Source: Sinorhizobium sp. B11
GTDB lineage: Bacteria > Pseudomonadota > Alphaproteobacteria > Rhizobiales > Rhizobiaceae
Direction: 5' to 3'
Assembly: GCA_039725955.1 (NCBI GenBank)
Contig: CP091034.1
Span: 806,001-870,000 of the forward strand
Length of the DNA stretch: 64,000 nucleotides
Position 1 is the first letter of the stretch. Each line of letters begins with the position of its first letter. The position numbers and the translations under genes were made by a program. Positions 52,951 through 62,616 of this stretch are shown here, piece after piece. Under the pieces are notes generated by a model, which was not told where the DNA came from, searched no databases, and was given only the letters and a program-made list of their open reading frames with translations.

Positions 52951-54054
52951 TCAGCAGATCTCGGTGGTGGAAATCTTGATGCCGAAACCTTCCAGGCCGA
53001 CATAGTGCCGCTCGCGGCTGGTCAGAAGCTTGATGGAGCTGACGCCAAGATCCTTCAGAATTTGTGCGCCGAGGCCGATTTCCAGCCATTCGCTATCGCG
53101 TGTCTGTGCCTCGACATGGGCCTCGCGGCCCTGATTGCGGGCCTTGCGGCCATTGTCGTAATGGCCGACGCCGACGGAGCCTTCACGCAGGTAGACGATG
53201 ACGCCGCGGCCCTGTTCGGCGATCTTCTGCATGTAGAAGTCGACCGGTTTGCGCTTGCCGAACAGATCGTCGGCGACGTTTTCCGGATGCAGACGCACTG
53301 GAATATCGACGCCATCCCTGATATCGCCGAAGACGACCGCGAGATGCTGCATCGGATCCCAGGGTAGCGAATAGGTGTGCGCCTTGGCCTTGCCGAACGG
53401 TGTTTCGATATCGAAGCTCGAACCGAGCTCGATCAGCGTTTCCTTGCGCTGGCGATAGGCGATGAGGTCGGCGACCGACAGAAGCTTCAGCCCGTGCTGC
53501 TCGGCGAAATCCACGACCTGCGGGCCGCGGGTCACCGTGCCGTCGTCATTGACGAGTTCGGAGATGACGCCGATCGGCGGCAGGCCGGCAAGCTTGCAGA
53601 GATCGACTGCCGCTTCCGTATGGCCGGAGCGCATCAGCACGCCGCCTTCGCGGGAGACCAGCGGGAAAATATGGCCCGGGCGGACGAAATCCGACGCGCC
53701 GACATTCGGGTTGGCAAGGTTGCGTACTGTCAGCGTGCGGTCGTCGGCAGAAATGCCCGTCGTCGTACCATGCTTGAAGTCGACGGAAACGGTGAAGGCG
53801 GTGGTGTGCGCGGAATCGTTTTCCGCCACCATCGCGTTGAGGTTCAGTCGCTTCGCCTCTTCCTTCGGCATCGGCGCGCAGACGATGCCCGACGTGTGGC
53901 GCACGATGAAAGCCATCTTTTCCGGCGTCGCATGCACGGCGGCGACGATCAGGTCGCCCTCGTTTTCACGATCATTGTCATCCATGACGACAACGATCTC
54001 GCCGGCTTCGAAGGCCCTGATGGCATCGACAACACGCTTCTGGTCATAAGGCAT
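52951..54054 (-). CDS. ribB: 3,4-dihydroxy-2-butanone-4-phosphate synthase with degenerate GTP cyclohydrolase II domain (RibBX)
   Basis: Residues 1-205 form a complete RibB domain with DDNDRENEGD (25-34), HTSGIVCAPM and RSGHTEAAVDLCKLAG, converting ribulose 5-phosphate for riboflavin synthesis. Residues about 210-367 align with GTP cyclohydrolase II, but the zinc cysteines (C-x10-C-x-C in E. coli RibA) are replaced: the matching segment is HPENVADDLFGKRKPVD with no Cys. Other RibA landmarks such as GRGVIVYLREG survive partly. This is the RibBX arrangement, in which the second domain is inactive, so RibA must be elsewhere. Its ATG is 10 bp after the aroC stop, so the pair is co-transcribed and no riboswitch precedes it. 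Confidence 0.93.
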   Translation of the reverse strand: MPYDQKRVVDAIRAFEAGEIVVVMDDNDRENEGDLIVAAVHATPEKMAFIVRHTSGIVCAPMPKEEAKRLNLNAMVAENDSAHTTAFTVSVDFKHGTTTGISADDRTLTVRNLANPNVGASDFVRPGHIFPLVSREGGVLMRSGHTEAAVDLCKLAGLPPIGVISELVNDDGTVTRGPQVVDFAEQHGLKLLSVADLIAYRQRKETLIELGSSFDIETPFGKAKAHTYSLPWDPMQHLAVVFGDIRDGVDIPVRLHPENVADDLFGKRKPVDFYMQKIAEQGRGVIVYLREGSVGVGHYDNGRKARNQGREAHVEAQTRDSEWLEIGLGAQILKDLGVSSIKLLTSRERHYVGLEGFGIKISTTEIC

Positions 54055-54064
54055 GGGACAAGTC

Positions 54065-55162
54065 CTATTTCAGCCGGCCGGTCTGGCCGCGGTCGCGAAG
54101 ATAGTGGTCGGCAATGGCGCAGGCGATCATCGCCTCGCCGATCGGCACGGCACGGATGCCGACGCAGGGGTCATGACGGCCCTTGGTGCGGATATCGACA
54201 TTCTTGCCGTCGGCATCGATCGATTGCCGTTCGGTGAGAATGGATGAGGTCGGCTTGACGGCGAAGCGGGCAATAACCGGCTGGCCGGTCGAAATGCCGC
54301 CGAGAATGCCGCCGGCATTGTTGGACAGGAAAATCGGCTTGCCGTCGTTACCCATGCGCATCTCGTCGGCATTGTCCTCGCCACTCGTTTCGGCGGCAGC
54401 AAAACCGTTGCCGATTTCCACGCCCTTCACGGCATTGATCGACATCAGCAGCGAAGCGATATCCTGGTCGAGCTTGCTGTAGATCGGTGCGCCGAGGCCG
54501 GCCGGCACGCCTTCGGCAATCACCTCGACGACGGCGCCGATCGAAGAGCCGGCCTTGCGGATGCCGTCGAGATACTCTTCCCAGACGGGCACGATCTCGG
54601 CATCGGGAGAGAAGAACGGGTTCTGCCCGACCTGATCCCAGTCCCAGTTGGCGCGGTTGATCTTGTGCTTGCCGATCTGCACCAGCGCGCCACGGATGGT
54701 GACACCGGGCACGACGAGCCGGGCAATGCCGCCTGCCGCAACGCGGGCTGCCGTCTCGCGGGCAGAGGATCGGCCGCCGCCACGATAATCGCGGATGCCG
54801 TATTTCGTATCATAGGTATAGTCGGCGTGGCCGGGGCGATACTGCCGGGCGATCTCGCCGTAATCCTTGGAGCGCTGGTCGGTATTTTCGATCAGCATGG
54901 AGATCGGCGTGCCGGTCGTAATCATCGTCTCGCCGTCGGCATCCATCATCACGCCCGAGAGAACCTTTACCAGGTCGTCTTCGCGCCGCTGGGTGACGAA
55001 ACGGCTCTGGCCGGGCTTGCGCTTGTCGAGCCAGACCTGCAGGTCCTCCAGCTTGAAGCGCAGTCCCGGAGGGCAGCCGTCGACGACGGCGCCGAGCGCC
55101 GGCCCGTGGCTTTCGCCCCAGGTGGTTACACGGAAGAGATGACCGAATGTATTGTGCGACAT
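54065..55162 (-). CDS. aroC: Chorismate synthase
   Basis: AroC converts EPSP to chorismate using reduced FMN. The 365-residue protein begins [20 protein letters not shown], the diagnostic N-terminus, and has [29 protein letters not shown], and a C-terminal [17 protein letters not shown]. It needs a flavin cofactor and is coupled to ribBX 10 bp downstream, a functionally sensible pairing. It catalyses the step after AroA (2146-3417). Confidence 0.97.
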   Translation of the reverse strand: MSHNTFGHLFRVTTWGESHGPALGAVVDGCPPGLRFKLEDLQVWLDKRKPGQSRFVTQRREDDLVKVLSGVMMDADGETMITTGTPISMLIENTDQRSKDYGEIARQYRPGHADYTYDTKYGIRDYRGGGRSSARETAARVAAGGIARLVVPGVTIRGALVQIGKHKINRANWDWDQVGQNPFFSPDAEIVPVWEEYLDGIRKAGSSIGAVVEVIAEGVPAGLGAPIYSKLDQDIASLLMSINAVKGVEIGNGFAAAETSGEDNADEMRMGNDGKPIFLSNNAGGILGGISTGQPVIARFAVKPTSSILTERQSIDADGKNVDIRTKGRHDPCVGIRAVPIGEAMIACAIADHYLRDRGQTGRLK

Positions 55163-55341
55163 GTGTTCCCGCCGGGTGCGCGGAGCCGGTCGTCACCGGC
55201 CGCGCCATTACTCAAAAAGGCGCGACACTCATAGGCCAAAAAAACGTTCAGGCAAAAGCCTTTCTTTGCGCCCGATGGTGCGATCGGGGAAATGGTATTT
55301 CGGAAGTTTGCCTTCGTGCGTCCGAATGGATGCACAGCGCT

Positions 55342-58300
55342 CTAGGATGCCAGCAGCCAAGCCGTGCCGCGCGCCTCGATGGCGAAATCATCGAAGGAGA
55401 GGGGGCGTGCGAAGGCGTAACCCTGCAGGAGATCGCAACCGAGATCGCGCAGCAATTCTGCGTGGGCGAGCGTCTCGACGCCCTCGGCCACTGTCTCCAC
55501 GCCGAGCGAGCGGGCGATTTCGATGATGGAACTGACGAGCGCCCGCTCCTGCGAGGAGGCGACGATCGGCTTTACGAGCTGCCGGTCGATCTTCAGCCGT
55601 TTTGGCTTGAGCTTGAGCAGCGACACGATCGACGTATGACCGGTACCGAAATCGTCGATCTCGATATCGATGCCGAGTGCCTTGATCCGTTCGAGGTTAT
55701 GCGAAACCACGTCCTCGCTTTCATCGAGGAAAATGGATTCCACCAGCTCGAAGGAAATTTCGCCGGGACGGATCTGCAGGCCTTCGAGCGATTCCAGAAG
55801 GCTGCCATCATGCAGGCGCCGTGCCGAAACGTTGACGGAGATTTTCGGTATGAAGATGCCCTGTGCCGCCCAGCGCATCTTGTCGCGCAGAGCGGTCTCC
55901 AGCACGATGCGGTCGAGCGTCTGCACGACATTGATCTCGTCGGCAATGCGCAGGAACTTGTCCGGCGTGAGCAAGCCCCTGGAGGGATGGCGCCAGCGCA
56001 CCAGCGCCTCGACACCGGTCAGCTTCATCGTACGGGCGCTGAACTGCGGCTGGTACCAGGCCGTGAACTCGCCGTTGTCGATCCCGGCGAGGATTTCATC
56101 AGCCGTGCGTTTATTGTTGATGATGTCGGCCTGCAGATTGTGGTTGAAGAATTCGAAGCGGTTGCGGCCGAGGCTCTTGGCCCGGTAGAGCGCGATATCG
56201 GCATTGATCAGGACCTTGCGGGCGTCGACATGAATGCCGTTCGCCAGCGCAATGCCGATCGACACACCACAGCGGCAGGGAAAGCCCTGGAAATCGATCG
56301 GCTGGCGCATTTCCTCGATGACGCGGCCGGCAAGCTCCGCCATCTCCTTATCGCCCACGTCGAAGGAGAGGATGACGAACTCATCGCCGCCGATACGGGC
56401 AACGACATCGCTGTCGCGCAGGCTTCTTGAAAGCACGCGTGAGGCATGTACCAGCATCGCGTCGCCGGCTGCATGCCCAAGCGTGTCGTTGATTTCCTTG
56501 AAGCGGTCGAGGTCGATATGCAGGATCGCGAATTTCTGCCGCTCGCCGCGGCCGGCATCCGTCAGGTTTTCCAGTGCGATATCAAGCTTGCGGCGATTGG
56601 CGAGCGAGGTCAGCGGGTCGTGCAGGGAGTTGTGCTCGATCCTGTTCTTGGCGAGTTCCAACTCGATGTTTTTGGTGATCGCCTCATCCTTCGCGGCCTT
56701 GAGGCGCAGCGTCATCAACGCATCCTCGGTCGAATCGAAGGCGATACCGATGATCTTCATCTCGCCGGCCGGCGTGCGATGCACCTTGCCGACGGAACGC
56801 ACGTAGCGCAGGCCGCCATTTTCATCCGGCACGCGGCAGACGAGCGTATGAGTGTCTCCGACTTGCTTGAAATGCCGGGCGCTTTCGAGCGCCAGTCCGC
56901 GATCATCGGGGTGGATGCAGGAGAGCCAGGCATCTTCGGTCACGAAGGCATTGCTCTGCTTCAATCCGTAGAGCTCGTGCATACGCTCGTCCCAGATCGA
57001 GCCGCGCTTGCCGAGAATGGCCTCCCAGATGCCGCATTGATAGGAATCGAGCGCGAGGTCGAGCTTGCCGGAGAGTTCGGAAAGCTCCGCCTCGCGGCTC
57101 GAAAGTTCTTCCAGCGCGAGTTCCAGCTCGGCATTCTTGAGCTCGCTCGTTTCCTTGGCAAGGCGAAGCGTGTTGGTGACTTCCGCATCGGCTGTCACAT
57201 CCCAGACGATGCCGATTGTTTTTCCCGTGCCACCGGCATCCGTATAGAAGGCGCCGATGGAGCGCAGGTGGCGGATCCGGCCGTCTTCCCGCATCACCCT
57301 GTACTGCGCGGTGCAGGCTTCTCCCGCGATGCTGCAGCCGAAGAAATGAACCTCGGCGATTTCGCGGTCTTCGGGCACGATCGTCGAAAGCCACACTTCC
57401 AGCGGTCGGCTGCCTTCGATCGACTTTAGGCCGTGAAGGGTGGATGCACGTGCGTCCCAGGAAAGGTTGGTGGCGTTCTCCTGCAACTCCCATATGCCGA
57501 TGCGCGAAGATTCCAGCGCCAGGTTAAGGCGCTGCGACAGTTCGAGAAGTTTGGCTTCGCGGGCCTCGAGCTGCGTGATGTTACGGTTGCGTTCGCCGAG
57601 CAGCAGGGTCGCGAAAAAGATCGGGATGATGATCACGCAGCCCGCGGCGACGATGATCAATCGCAGTTCATGCCGATTGCCGGGAACCGCGTGCCAGCCG
57701 TCGTTCGGCACTGCCGCCAGTTCCCATCGCCCGCCCGCGAAGCTCATCTTGCGGCGGAGCGGGTCCTTTTCGTAAATATTGGCGGGGCCGAAGAAGGGCG
57801 CAGCCGTCTCATTCGGAATGCCGATGTCGCGCACCGCGATCGACAGATGGTCGAGATGCGGATAGCGCTCCTGATTTTCGCTGTTGCGCGCTGGCATCAG
57901 GCCGGTCGACTCGTAGAACATGTTTTGGTCTATGACCACCTCGACGGCGCCCCAGATGCGGCGCTGGCCGTTCTGTTTGACGAAAACCGGAAAGAAGATC
58001 GCGAAGGCGTTTTCTGCATCCGTCGTCTTGAAGGGGCCGTAGAAGCGTGCCGACTGGTCGCCGGCATTGCGGCTGATCGACATGCGCTCCATCAGCCGCT
58101 CGCGCACATCCTTGCCGATTCGGTCCTTGTCGGATTGCGCCGGATAAACCGATTTGACGATGAAATCGGGCGCGAGCGCAATATTGATGAAATGCGGGTT
58201 CTGGATCAGCAGCCAGTTGATCTGCCGCTCCATCTCCGCCTCGTTCGTCTGCGTGCTGAGCGAGATCAGGTTGGAAAGGTCGCGGACGGCGGTAATATCC

Positions 58301-58524
58301 ATATTGATCTGCGCCATCACGCGGGCACGGATCAGGTTGGTCTCGTTTTCAGTACGGATGTGCAGCTCGCGCAGATAGGCAGCAGTATTCGCGCGGTCGA
58401 GTGCAAAGCCGACGGCAATAACGACGATGGCCACGATGGCGGAAACCAGCAGAGAGACGCGCGTATTCTTCAGAACACGCCGCAGCTGGTTGCCGTTGCT
58501 CAGCCGGAATTGCAAATCACACAC
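55342..58524 (-). CDS. Membrane GGDEF-EAL protein with PAS domains
   Basis: The protein has 1,060 residues. Membrane helices near 22-43 and 290-312 flank a periplasmic CHASE-like sensor. Two PAS/PAC domains follow (about 335-460 and 480-610) joined by coiled coils. The GGDEF domain has an intact IGGDEF near residue 710 and the EAL domain an intact EAL near residue 839, with DDFGTGHTS later. Both c-di-GMP synthesis (diguanylate cyclase) and hydrolysis (phosphodiesterase) motifs are therefore present, so activity direction cannot be told. The inhibitory RxxD site before GGDEF appears absent (LRDSDVVARIGGDEF). It diverges from a DUF1344 gene. Confidence 0.92.
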   Translation of the reverse strand: MCDLQFRLSNGNQLRRVLKNTRVSLLVSAIVAIVVIAVGFALDRANTAAYLRELHIRTENETNLIRARVMAQINMDITAVRDLSNLISLSTQTNEAEMERQINWLLIQNPHFINIALAPDFIVKSVYPAQSDKDRIGKDVRERLMERMSISRNAGDQSARFYGPFKTTDAENAFAIFFPVFVKQNGQRRIWGAVEVVIDQNMFYESTGLMPARNSENQERYPHLDHLSIAVRDIGIPNETAAPFFGPANIYEKDPLRRKMSFAGGRWELAAVPNDGWHAVPGNRHELRLIIVAAGCVIIIPIFFATLLLGERNRNITQLEAREAKLLELSQRLNLALESSRIGIWELQENATNLSWDARASTLHGLKSIEGSRPLEVWLSTIVPEDREIAEVHFFGCSIAGEACTAQYRVMREDGRIRHLRSIGAFYTDAGGTGKTIGIVWDVTADAEVTNTLRLAKETSELKNAELELALEELSSREAELSELSGKLDLALDSYQCGIWEAILGKRGSIWDERMHELYGLKQSNAFVTEDAWLSCIHPDDRGLALESARHFKQVGDTHTLVCRVPDENGGLRYVRSVGKVHRTPAGEMKIIGIAFDSTEDALMTLRLKAAKDEAITKNIELELAKNRIEHNSLHDPLTSLANRRKLDIALENLTDAGRGERQKFAILHIDLDRFKEINDTLGHAAGDAMLVHASRVLSRSLRDSDVVARIGGDEFVILSFDVGDKEMAELAGRVIEEMRQPIDFQGFPCRCGVSIGIALANGIHVDARKVLINADIALYRAKSLGRNRFEFFNHNLQADIINNKRTADEILAGIDNGEFTAWYQPQFSARTMKLTGVEALVRWRHPSRGLLTPDKFLRIADEINVVQTLDRIVLETALRDKMRWAAQGIFIPKISVNVSARRLHDGSLLESLEGLQIRPGEISFELVESIFLDESEDVVSHNLERIKALGIDIEIDDFGTGHTSIVSLLKLKPKRLKIDRQLVKPIVASSQERALVSSIIEIARSLGVETVAEGVETLAHAELLRDLGCDLLQGYAFARPLSFDDFAIEARGTAWLLAS

Positions 58525-58761
58525 CCCTACATTCGCGCCGACTTTAGGGGGCAGGGGTTAATTTACGATTGCGCGCATTCGCGGCCGCTAAATCACGTAA
58601 ACAGAGAGAAAAAGACGGTTAAACGGGCCTCTTGATTATCCGTAAAATCCTATTCATCAATTGGGCGCCGAAAGCCATTCTTCCGGGCAATTTTCGCCAT
58701 ATTCAGGAGTTTATCTGTGGCCACTCGATATCCATGGCAGCGCTTAAAGGGGATTGCCGAC

Positions 58762-59022
58762 ATGCGTTTCGTTATTGCTACGCTTCTGGCGACGGCAAAT
58801 TTTCTTTCGCCCATGAGCAGTTTTGCCGAGAGTGCCGATGTCGAGGCGACGATCAAGAAGGTCGACACTACCAATCTCGTCCTGACGCTGGATGACGGCA
58901 AGACCTATCAGGCGCCCGAGGAATTCGATTTCGAAGGCCTGAAGGCCGGCGTCAAGGTTGTGATCTTCTATACGGAAGTCGACGGCAAGCGCGTCATCAA
59001 CGATCTCGACATCGTCAAGTAA
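58762..59022 (+). CDS. DUF1344 secreted small protein
   Basis: ATG 58762 follows AAGGGGA; an in-frame start at 58717 is less likely. The 86-residue product has a signal peptide (1-22, ending SSFA|ES) and a small beta-rich domain: ADVEATIKKVDTTNLVLTLDDGKTYQ and VVIFYTEVDGKRVINDLDIVK. This is the DUF1344 pattern, a periplasmic family of unknown function common in rhizobia. It ends 16 bp before the converging phosphatase gene. Confidence 0.85.
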   Translation: MRFVIATLLATANFLSPMSSFAESADVEATIKKVDTTNLVLTLDDGKTYQAPEEFDFEGLKAGVKVVIFYTEVDGKRVINDLDIVK

Positions 59023-59038
59023 GCAAGGATCTGCAGGA

Positions 59039-59629
59039 TCAGATCCAGCCGATCTGGCCTCGCGACGTCTCGATCCTCAAAATCCGGTCCTGCGGGATTT
59101 CGCCTTCGGAGGCGACATCCTTGGGAAGGTTGGAGATTAGCTTGAACAGGCTTCTGATGACGCCGCCATGGGTGACGCAAACGGTTGGCCGGTCGACTGA
59201 ATTCAGCCATGCGCCTGTTCGCCACGACATGATCTCGTAGCTTTCCGCATCCTCGCCCGGCGGAATGAAATCCCACTTGTTGATGTTGCGTTCCGTCACT
59301 CGCTCGGCCTGAGAGACCCTGAGCTGCTTTATCGTATAGCCTTCCCAGTCGCCAAAGGAGACTTCGACCAGGCGTTCGTCGGTTCGATAGTCCTTGGGCG
59401 GAAGCCTCATGGCTGATCGCATGATCTCCATGGTCTCGCGCGTGCGCCCGAGCGGGCTTGCGACGAAATCGAATTCCGTATCCTCGCCCTTCAGGACCGC
59501 CGCAAGGGCGATCCCGTTCTGTCTTGCCTGTTCGCGGCCGATCGCATTGATCGGAATATCCTTCTGGCCCTGCAGGCGGCGTTCCGCATTCCAGTCGGTC
59601 TGGCCGTGTCTGATCACATAGATAAGCAC
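59039..59629 (-). CDS. Histidine phosphatase family protein
   Basis: The 196-residue phosphatase has RHGQTDWN at residues 7-14 (His8 phospho-acceptor), ASPLGRTRETMEI, the acid segment EVSFGDWEG and the second catalytic His in CVTHGGVIRS. It fits the broad-specificity phosphoglycerate mutase-like branch. The substrate is unknown. It lies 32 bp downstream of fabI on the same strand and may be in its transcript. It is distinct from the 19708-20286 paralogue. Confidence 0.9.
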   Translation of the reverse strand: MLIYVIRHGQTDWNAERRLQGQKDIPINAIGREQARQNGIALAAVLKGEDTEFDFVASPLGRTRETMEIMRSAMRLPPKDYRTDERLVEVSFGDWEGYTIKQLRVSQAERVTERNINKWDFIPPGEDAESYEIMSWRTGAWLNSVDRPTVCVTHGGVIRSLFKLISNLPKDVASEGEIPQDRILRIETSRGQIGWI

Positions 59630-59661
59630 GGGGATCGGCTCCGCTTTGCAGGTAAGGACGC

Positions 59662-60480
59662 TCAGTCCTTGATGACGGAAATATCAGGCGCGTCCACAGC
59701 CTTCATGCCGATGACATGATAGCCGCTGTCGGCGTGATGCACTTCACCCGTCACGGAACGCGACAGGTCCGAGAGCAGGTATAGGCCGACATCGCCCACT
59801 TCCTCGATGGTCACGGTACGACGCAGCGGCGCGTTATACTCGTTCCACTTGAGGATGTAGCGGAAATCGCCGATGCCGGAGGCCGCAAGCGTCTTGATCG
59901 GGCCTGCCGAAACGGCGTTGACGCGGATGTTCTTCGGTCCGAGGTCGACGGCGAGATATTTGACGCTCGCTTCGAGTGCCGCCTTGGCAACGCCCATGAC
60001 GTTGTAGTTCGGCATCACCTTCTCAGCACCGTAATAGGTGAGGGTGAGCATCGAACCGCCTTCCGTCATCAACTTCTCGGCGCGCCGCGCGACCGACGTG
60101 AAGGAGTAGACGGAGATCTGCATGGTCTTAGTGAAATTGTCAGGCGTCGTATCGACGTAACGGCCGGTCAGCTCGTCCTTGTCGGAGAAACCGATCGCAT
60201 GCACGATGAAATCGATCTTGCCCCACAGCTTCTCGACGTTTTCGAAAACGGCATCGATCGTGGATTCGTCGCTGACGTCGCAATGGCCAACCATGACGGC
60301 GCCGATTTCGGCAGCCAATGGCTCCACGCGCTTCTTCAGGGCATCGCCCTGATAGGTGAATGCAACTTCTCCGCCCTGCGCATGAATGGCCTTGGCAATA
60401 CCCCACGCAATCGAACGATTGTTGGCGACACCCATGATGACGCCGCGTTTGCCTGCCATGAGGCCGGATGCTTGAGCCAT
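59662..60480 (-). CDS. fabI: Enoyl-[acyl-carrier-protein] reductase (NADH)
   Basis: FabI reduces enoyl-ACP in the last step of each fatty-acid elongation round. The 272-residue protein has GVANNRSIAWGIAKA (N-terminal NAD motif), HAIGFSDK, and the catalytic pattern Tyr149...Tyr159-x6-Lys166 in YYGAEKVMPNYNVMGVAK, matching E. coli Tyr146, Tyr156 and Lys163. Rhizobia usually carry two fabI genes, so this may be either copy. The start is ATG 60480. Confidence 0.95.
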   Translation of the reverse strand: MAQASGLMAGKRGVIMGVANNRSIAWGIAKAIHAQGGEVAFTYQGDALKKRVEPLAAEIGAVMVGHCDVSDESTIDAVFENVEKLWGKIDFIVHAIGFSDKDELTGRYVDTTPDNFTKTMQISVYSFTSVARRAEKLMTEGGSMLTLTYYGAEKVMPNYNVMGVAKAALEASVKYLAVDLGPKNIRVNAVSAGPIKTLAASGIGDFRYILKWNEYNAPLRRTVTIEEVGDVGLYLLSDLSRSVTGEVHHADSGYHVIGMKAVDAPDISVIKD

Positions 60481-60602
60481 ATTTCGCTTCCCTAGGAATT
60501 CTGATGATCCTGCCTATGGCATAGGCCGTTAATCGGTTCAAGCAGGCCCAAGATCATCAACTGTTAGGCATCGTAACAAAGGGTGCGATTGTCACCAAAA
60601 TT

Positions 60603-61811
60603 TCATAAAAATAGCCCTTCACGCATGCTGCGCATGAGATCGGTGACCTTATCGTCAGGTTTTTCCCACAACATAATGCGCAATTCGACGACGAGATCGC
60701 CTTTTCCACCGCTGTCGTTGGGCAGCCCCTGGTCGGGAATACGGATCGTCTTGTCGGAACCGGACCAGGCGGGGACCGTTACATTGACCGGTCCCTGCGG
60801 ACCATCGACGCGCGCTTCGGTGCCAAGCACTGCGTTTTCGATGTTGAGCGGCAAGACGGCATGCACGTCGAAACCATCGACGGTGAATCTCGGATCGGGC
60901 GCGATATGGATGTTGATGACGGCATCGCCGCGTTGCATGCCCGGCAACTTGAACCCCTGGCCCTTGAGCCGGACCTGATGGCCTTCGGTCGTGCCGGCTG
61001 GCAGGGCAAAGCCGACTTCACGGCCTTCCGGAAGGGAAACCGTCGTCCAGCTGCCCCTCATGATGTCTTCGATCGTCACGGTGGCGGTTGCCACCTCATC
61101 CGGTGCTTTTTCAGGGCCCGGCTGACCGGTGCCGGTGAAGCGGCGCACCAGCGAGGTCAGAAGGCTGAGCGGCAGGGACATGTTGACGCCAGTGCCGGTC
61201 GTGGCCTCCGTCTGCTCATCCTCCGCCCTGGCGGTTTCGGATTCTGCTGTCTCCTGTTCCGGCTGCCTGGCCGCCTCCGCTGCATGCGGCTTGGCCTGTG
61301 CCTGCTGGGAGTGCGCCTGCTGAGAGTATGCTTGCTGTGCCTGCGGTTGCGCCTGCGCGCCGGCGCTGCGGGTCGCTTGTGCGCCAAAGATGCGCTCGAC
61401 CATCTCTTCTGCCGCTTCGGTCGAGCCTGCCTGCTGCTGCTTGGCACCTGCCGCTGCGGCCTTCTGCGCATTGGCATTGGCGCGTGCGAGCTCTTCCATC
61501 ACCCGCTCGGCATTGGCCTGAGCGGCCTTGGCGCGGGCGGCAGCCTCACGCGCAGCTTGACGCTGCTGCATGATCGTCTGCTCCTGCTTTTTTGCTTCAG
61601 CCATGCGTACGGCGCTGTCGAAGAGATTGCGCTTTCGCGGATCTTTCAGTGTTTCATAGGCGCGGCCGATCTCGGCGAAACGCGCGGTGGCCGTGGGGTC
61701 GCCCTGATTGTGATCGGGATGCACGGCCTTGGCCATGTTGCGCCAGGCCGCCTTGATTTCGTCCGCATCCGCGTCGCGCTTGACGCCCAGAACCTTATAT
61801 GGATCACGCAT
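60603..61811 (-). CDS. J-domain protein (DnaJ C-terminal, CbpA-like)
   Basis: The 402-residue co-chaperone starts at ATG 61811; a GTG 9 bp upstream is less likely. The J domain (1-62) has HPD at residues 31-33. A long Ala/Gln-rich linker follows (about 70-200, with repeated QQA units). The C-terminal substrate domain (about 235-395) has VTIEDIMRG, KLPGMQRGDAVINIHIAPDPRF and a terminal MREGLFL. No zinc finger (CxxCxGxG) or Gly/Phe region is present, so it is a class B or CbpA-like partner of DnaK rather than DnaJ itself. Confidence 0.92.
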   Translation of the reverse strand: MRDPYKVLGVKRDADADEIKAAWRNMAKAVHPDHNQGDPTATARFAEIGRAYETLKDPRKRNLFDSAVRMAEAKKQEQTIMQQRQAAREAAARAKAAQANAERVMEELARANANAQKAAAAGAKQQQAGSTEAAEEMVERIFGAQATRSAGAQAQPQAQQAYSQQAHSQQAQAKPHAAEAARQPEQETAESETARAEDEQTEATTGTGVNMSLPLSLLTSLVRRFTGTGQPGPEKAPDEVATATVTIEDIMRGSWTTVSLPEGREVGFALPAGTTEGHQVRLKGQGFKLPGMQRGDAVINIHIAPDPRFTVDGFDVHAVLPLNIENAVLGTEARVDGPQGPVNVTVPAWSGSDKTIRIPDQGLPNDSGGKGDLVVELRIMLWEKPDDKVTDLMRSMREGLFL

Positions 61812-61994
61812 TGTTCGCACCGCCGCTGTCGCAATCCGGGAGGCATCTTCCTCGTGGCGCTCCCCGGAATCCGAATCTCAACTCATGACGCGCCTCCCGG
61901 TTCACGACAGGAAAGCACGCTCGTCGGCCGATCGTGCGGGAGAGTTGCTAATCACTTCTTATTTCCGAAGCTGGATATGGGGTGTTTTGCAGCT

Positions 61995-62019
61995 AATGGT
62001 TAGTCTTTCACTAAACATT
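61995..62019. promoter_or_regulatory. Inverted repeat in the dnaJ-like/lipoprotein gap
   Basis: AATGGTTAGT, loop CTTTC, ACTAAACATT: 10-base arms with one mismatch, 184 bp upstream of the dnaJ-like ATG. The rest of the gap 61812-62093 shows no gene. Confidence 0.3.
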
Positions 62020-62093
62020 GAAGCGAATCGGCACGCCGCATTAACCCTGAAGTTTCAGCGTGGCCAACGCCGCAAAACGGGTAAAGGAGCGGA

Positions 62094-62552
62094 TCAGCTT
62101 TCCGGCTGGAAGCTCAGAAGCTGCCAGTTTCCGCCGCCGACAAGGCAGGTCTTGCCGTAGAATTTGGCGATACCGACATAGGAATGGCGTGTCGTGCGGA
62201 ATTGCCGGCAGACCTGACCGGCATCATTATTCTCGACGATCGTGTCGATGACGCCGGCGCTGCCGGTCGAGGCATTCGCCCAGGGAAGCGGCTGCCCCTC
62301 GAGTTTCTGGATATCGGCCGACGTCACGGCGTTGCGCACCGTCATCTCGTCGGAAAGCGTATCGGTGCTCGGGGCGGGCTGCGGCACCGTGCCGGTCGCA
62401 ACCGAACGATCCACCTTTGCCGAGCTCAGGAAGTCGAACCCTCCGGTCATGCAGCCGGAAAGTGACAGGATCGCAATACCGACGATGGAGAGTCTGACGC
62501 TGCGGCGCAGCGAACCCTTTGTATGGCGATGTGTCTTTGCTATGACTTCCAC
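62094..62552 (-). CDS. RT0821/Lpp0805-like surface lipoprotein
   Basis: GTG 62552 is preferred because GAAGG lies 7 bp upstream; it yields a 152-residue lipoprotein with a basic N-terminus (KTHRHTKGSLRR) and a lipobox LSGC near residue 30. An open frame to 62777 overlaps the divergent pdxH and is non-coding. The mature part ends in a 17-kDa surface-antigen-like domain: QKLEGQPLPWANASTGSAGVI, CRQFRTTRHSYVGIAKFYGKTC and NWQLLSF. Two cysteines could pair. The function is unknown. Divergent from pdxH over 64 bp. Confidence 0.8.
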   Translation of the reverse strand: MEVIAKTHRHTKGSLRRSVRLSIVGIAILSLSGCMTGGFDFLSSAKVDRSVATGTVPQPAPSTDTLSDEMTVRNAVTSADIQKLEGQPLPWANASTGSAGVIDTIVENNDAGQVCRQFRTTRHSYVGIAKFYGKTCLVGGGNWQLLSFQPES

Positions 62553-62616
62553 CCTGCATCCTTCCCCAGTCTGAGAGGCTGGGTCAGTTTTTAGAAACCT
62601 CGGGATTTGAATTAAT

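Noticed and set aside
52951..54054. FMN riboswitch upstream of ribBX
   Set aside because: Only 10 bp separate aroC and ribBX; there is no room for one, and no riboswitch-like structure was seen upstream of aroC.
57433..58635. 400-codon plus-strand frame antisense to the GGDEF-EAL gene
   Set aside because: Shadow of the N-terminal half of the c-di-GMP gene; composition typical of antisense high-GC DNA.
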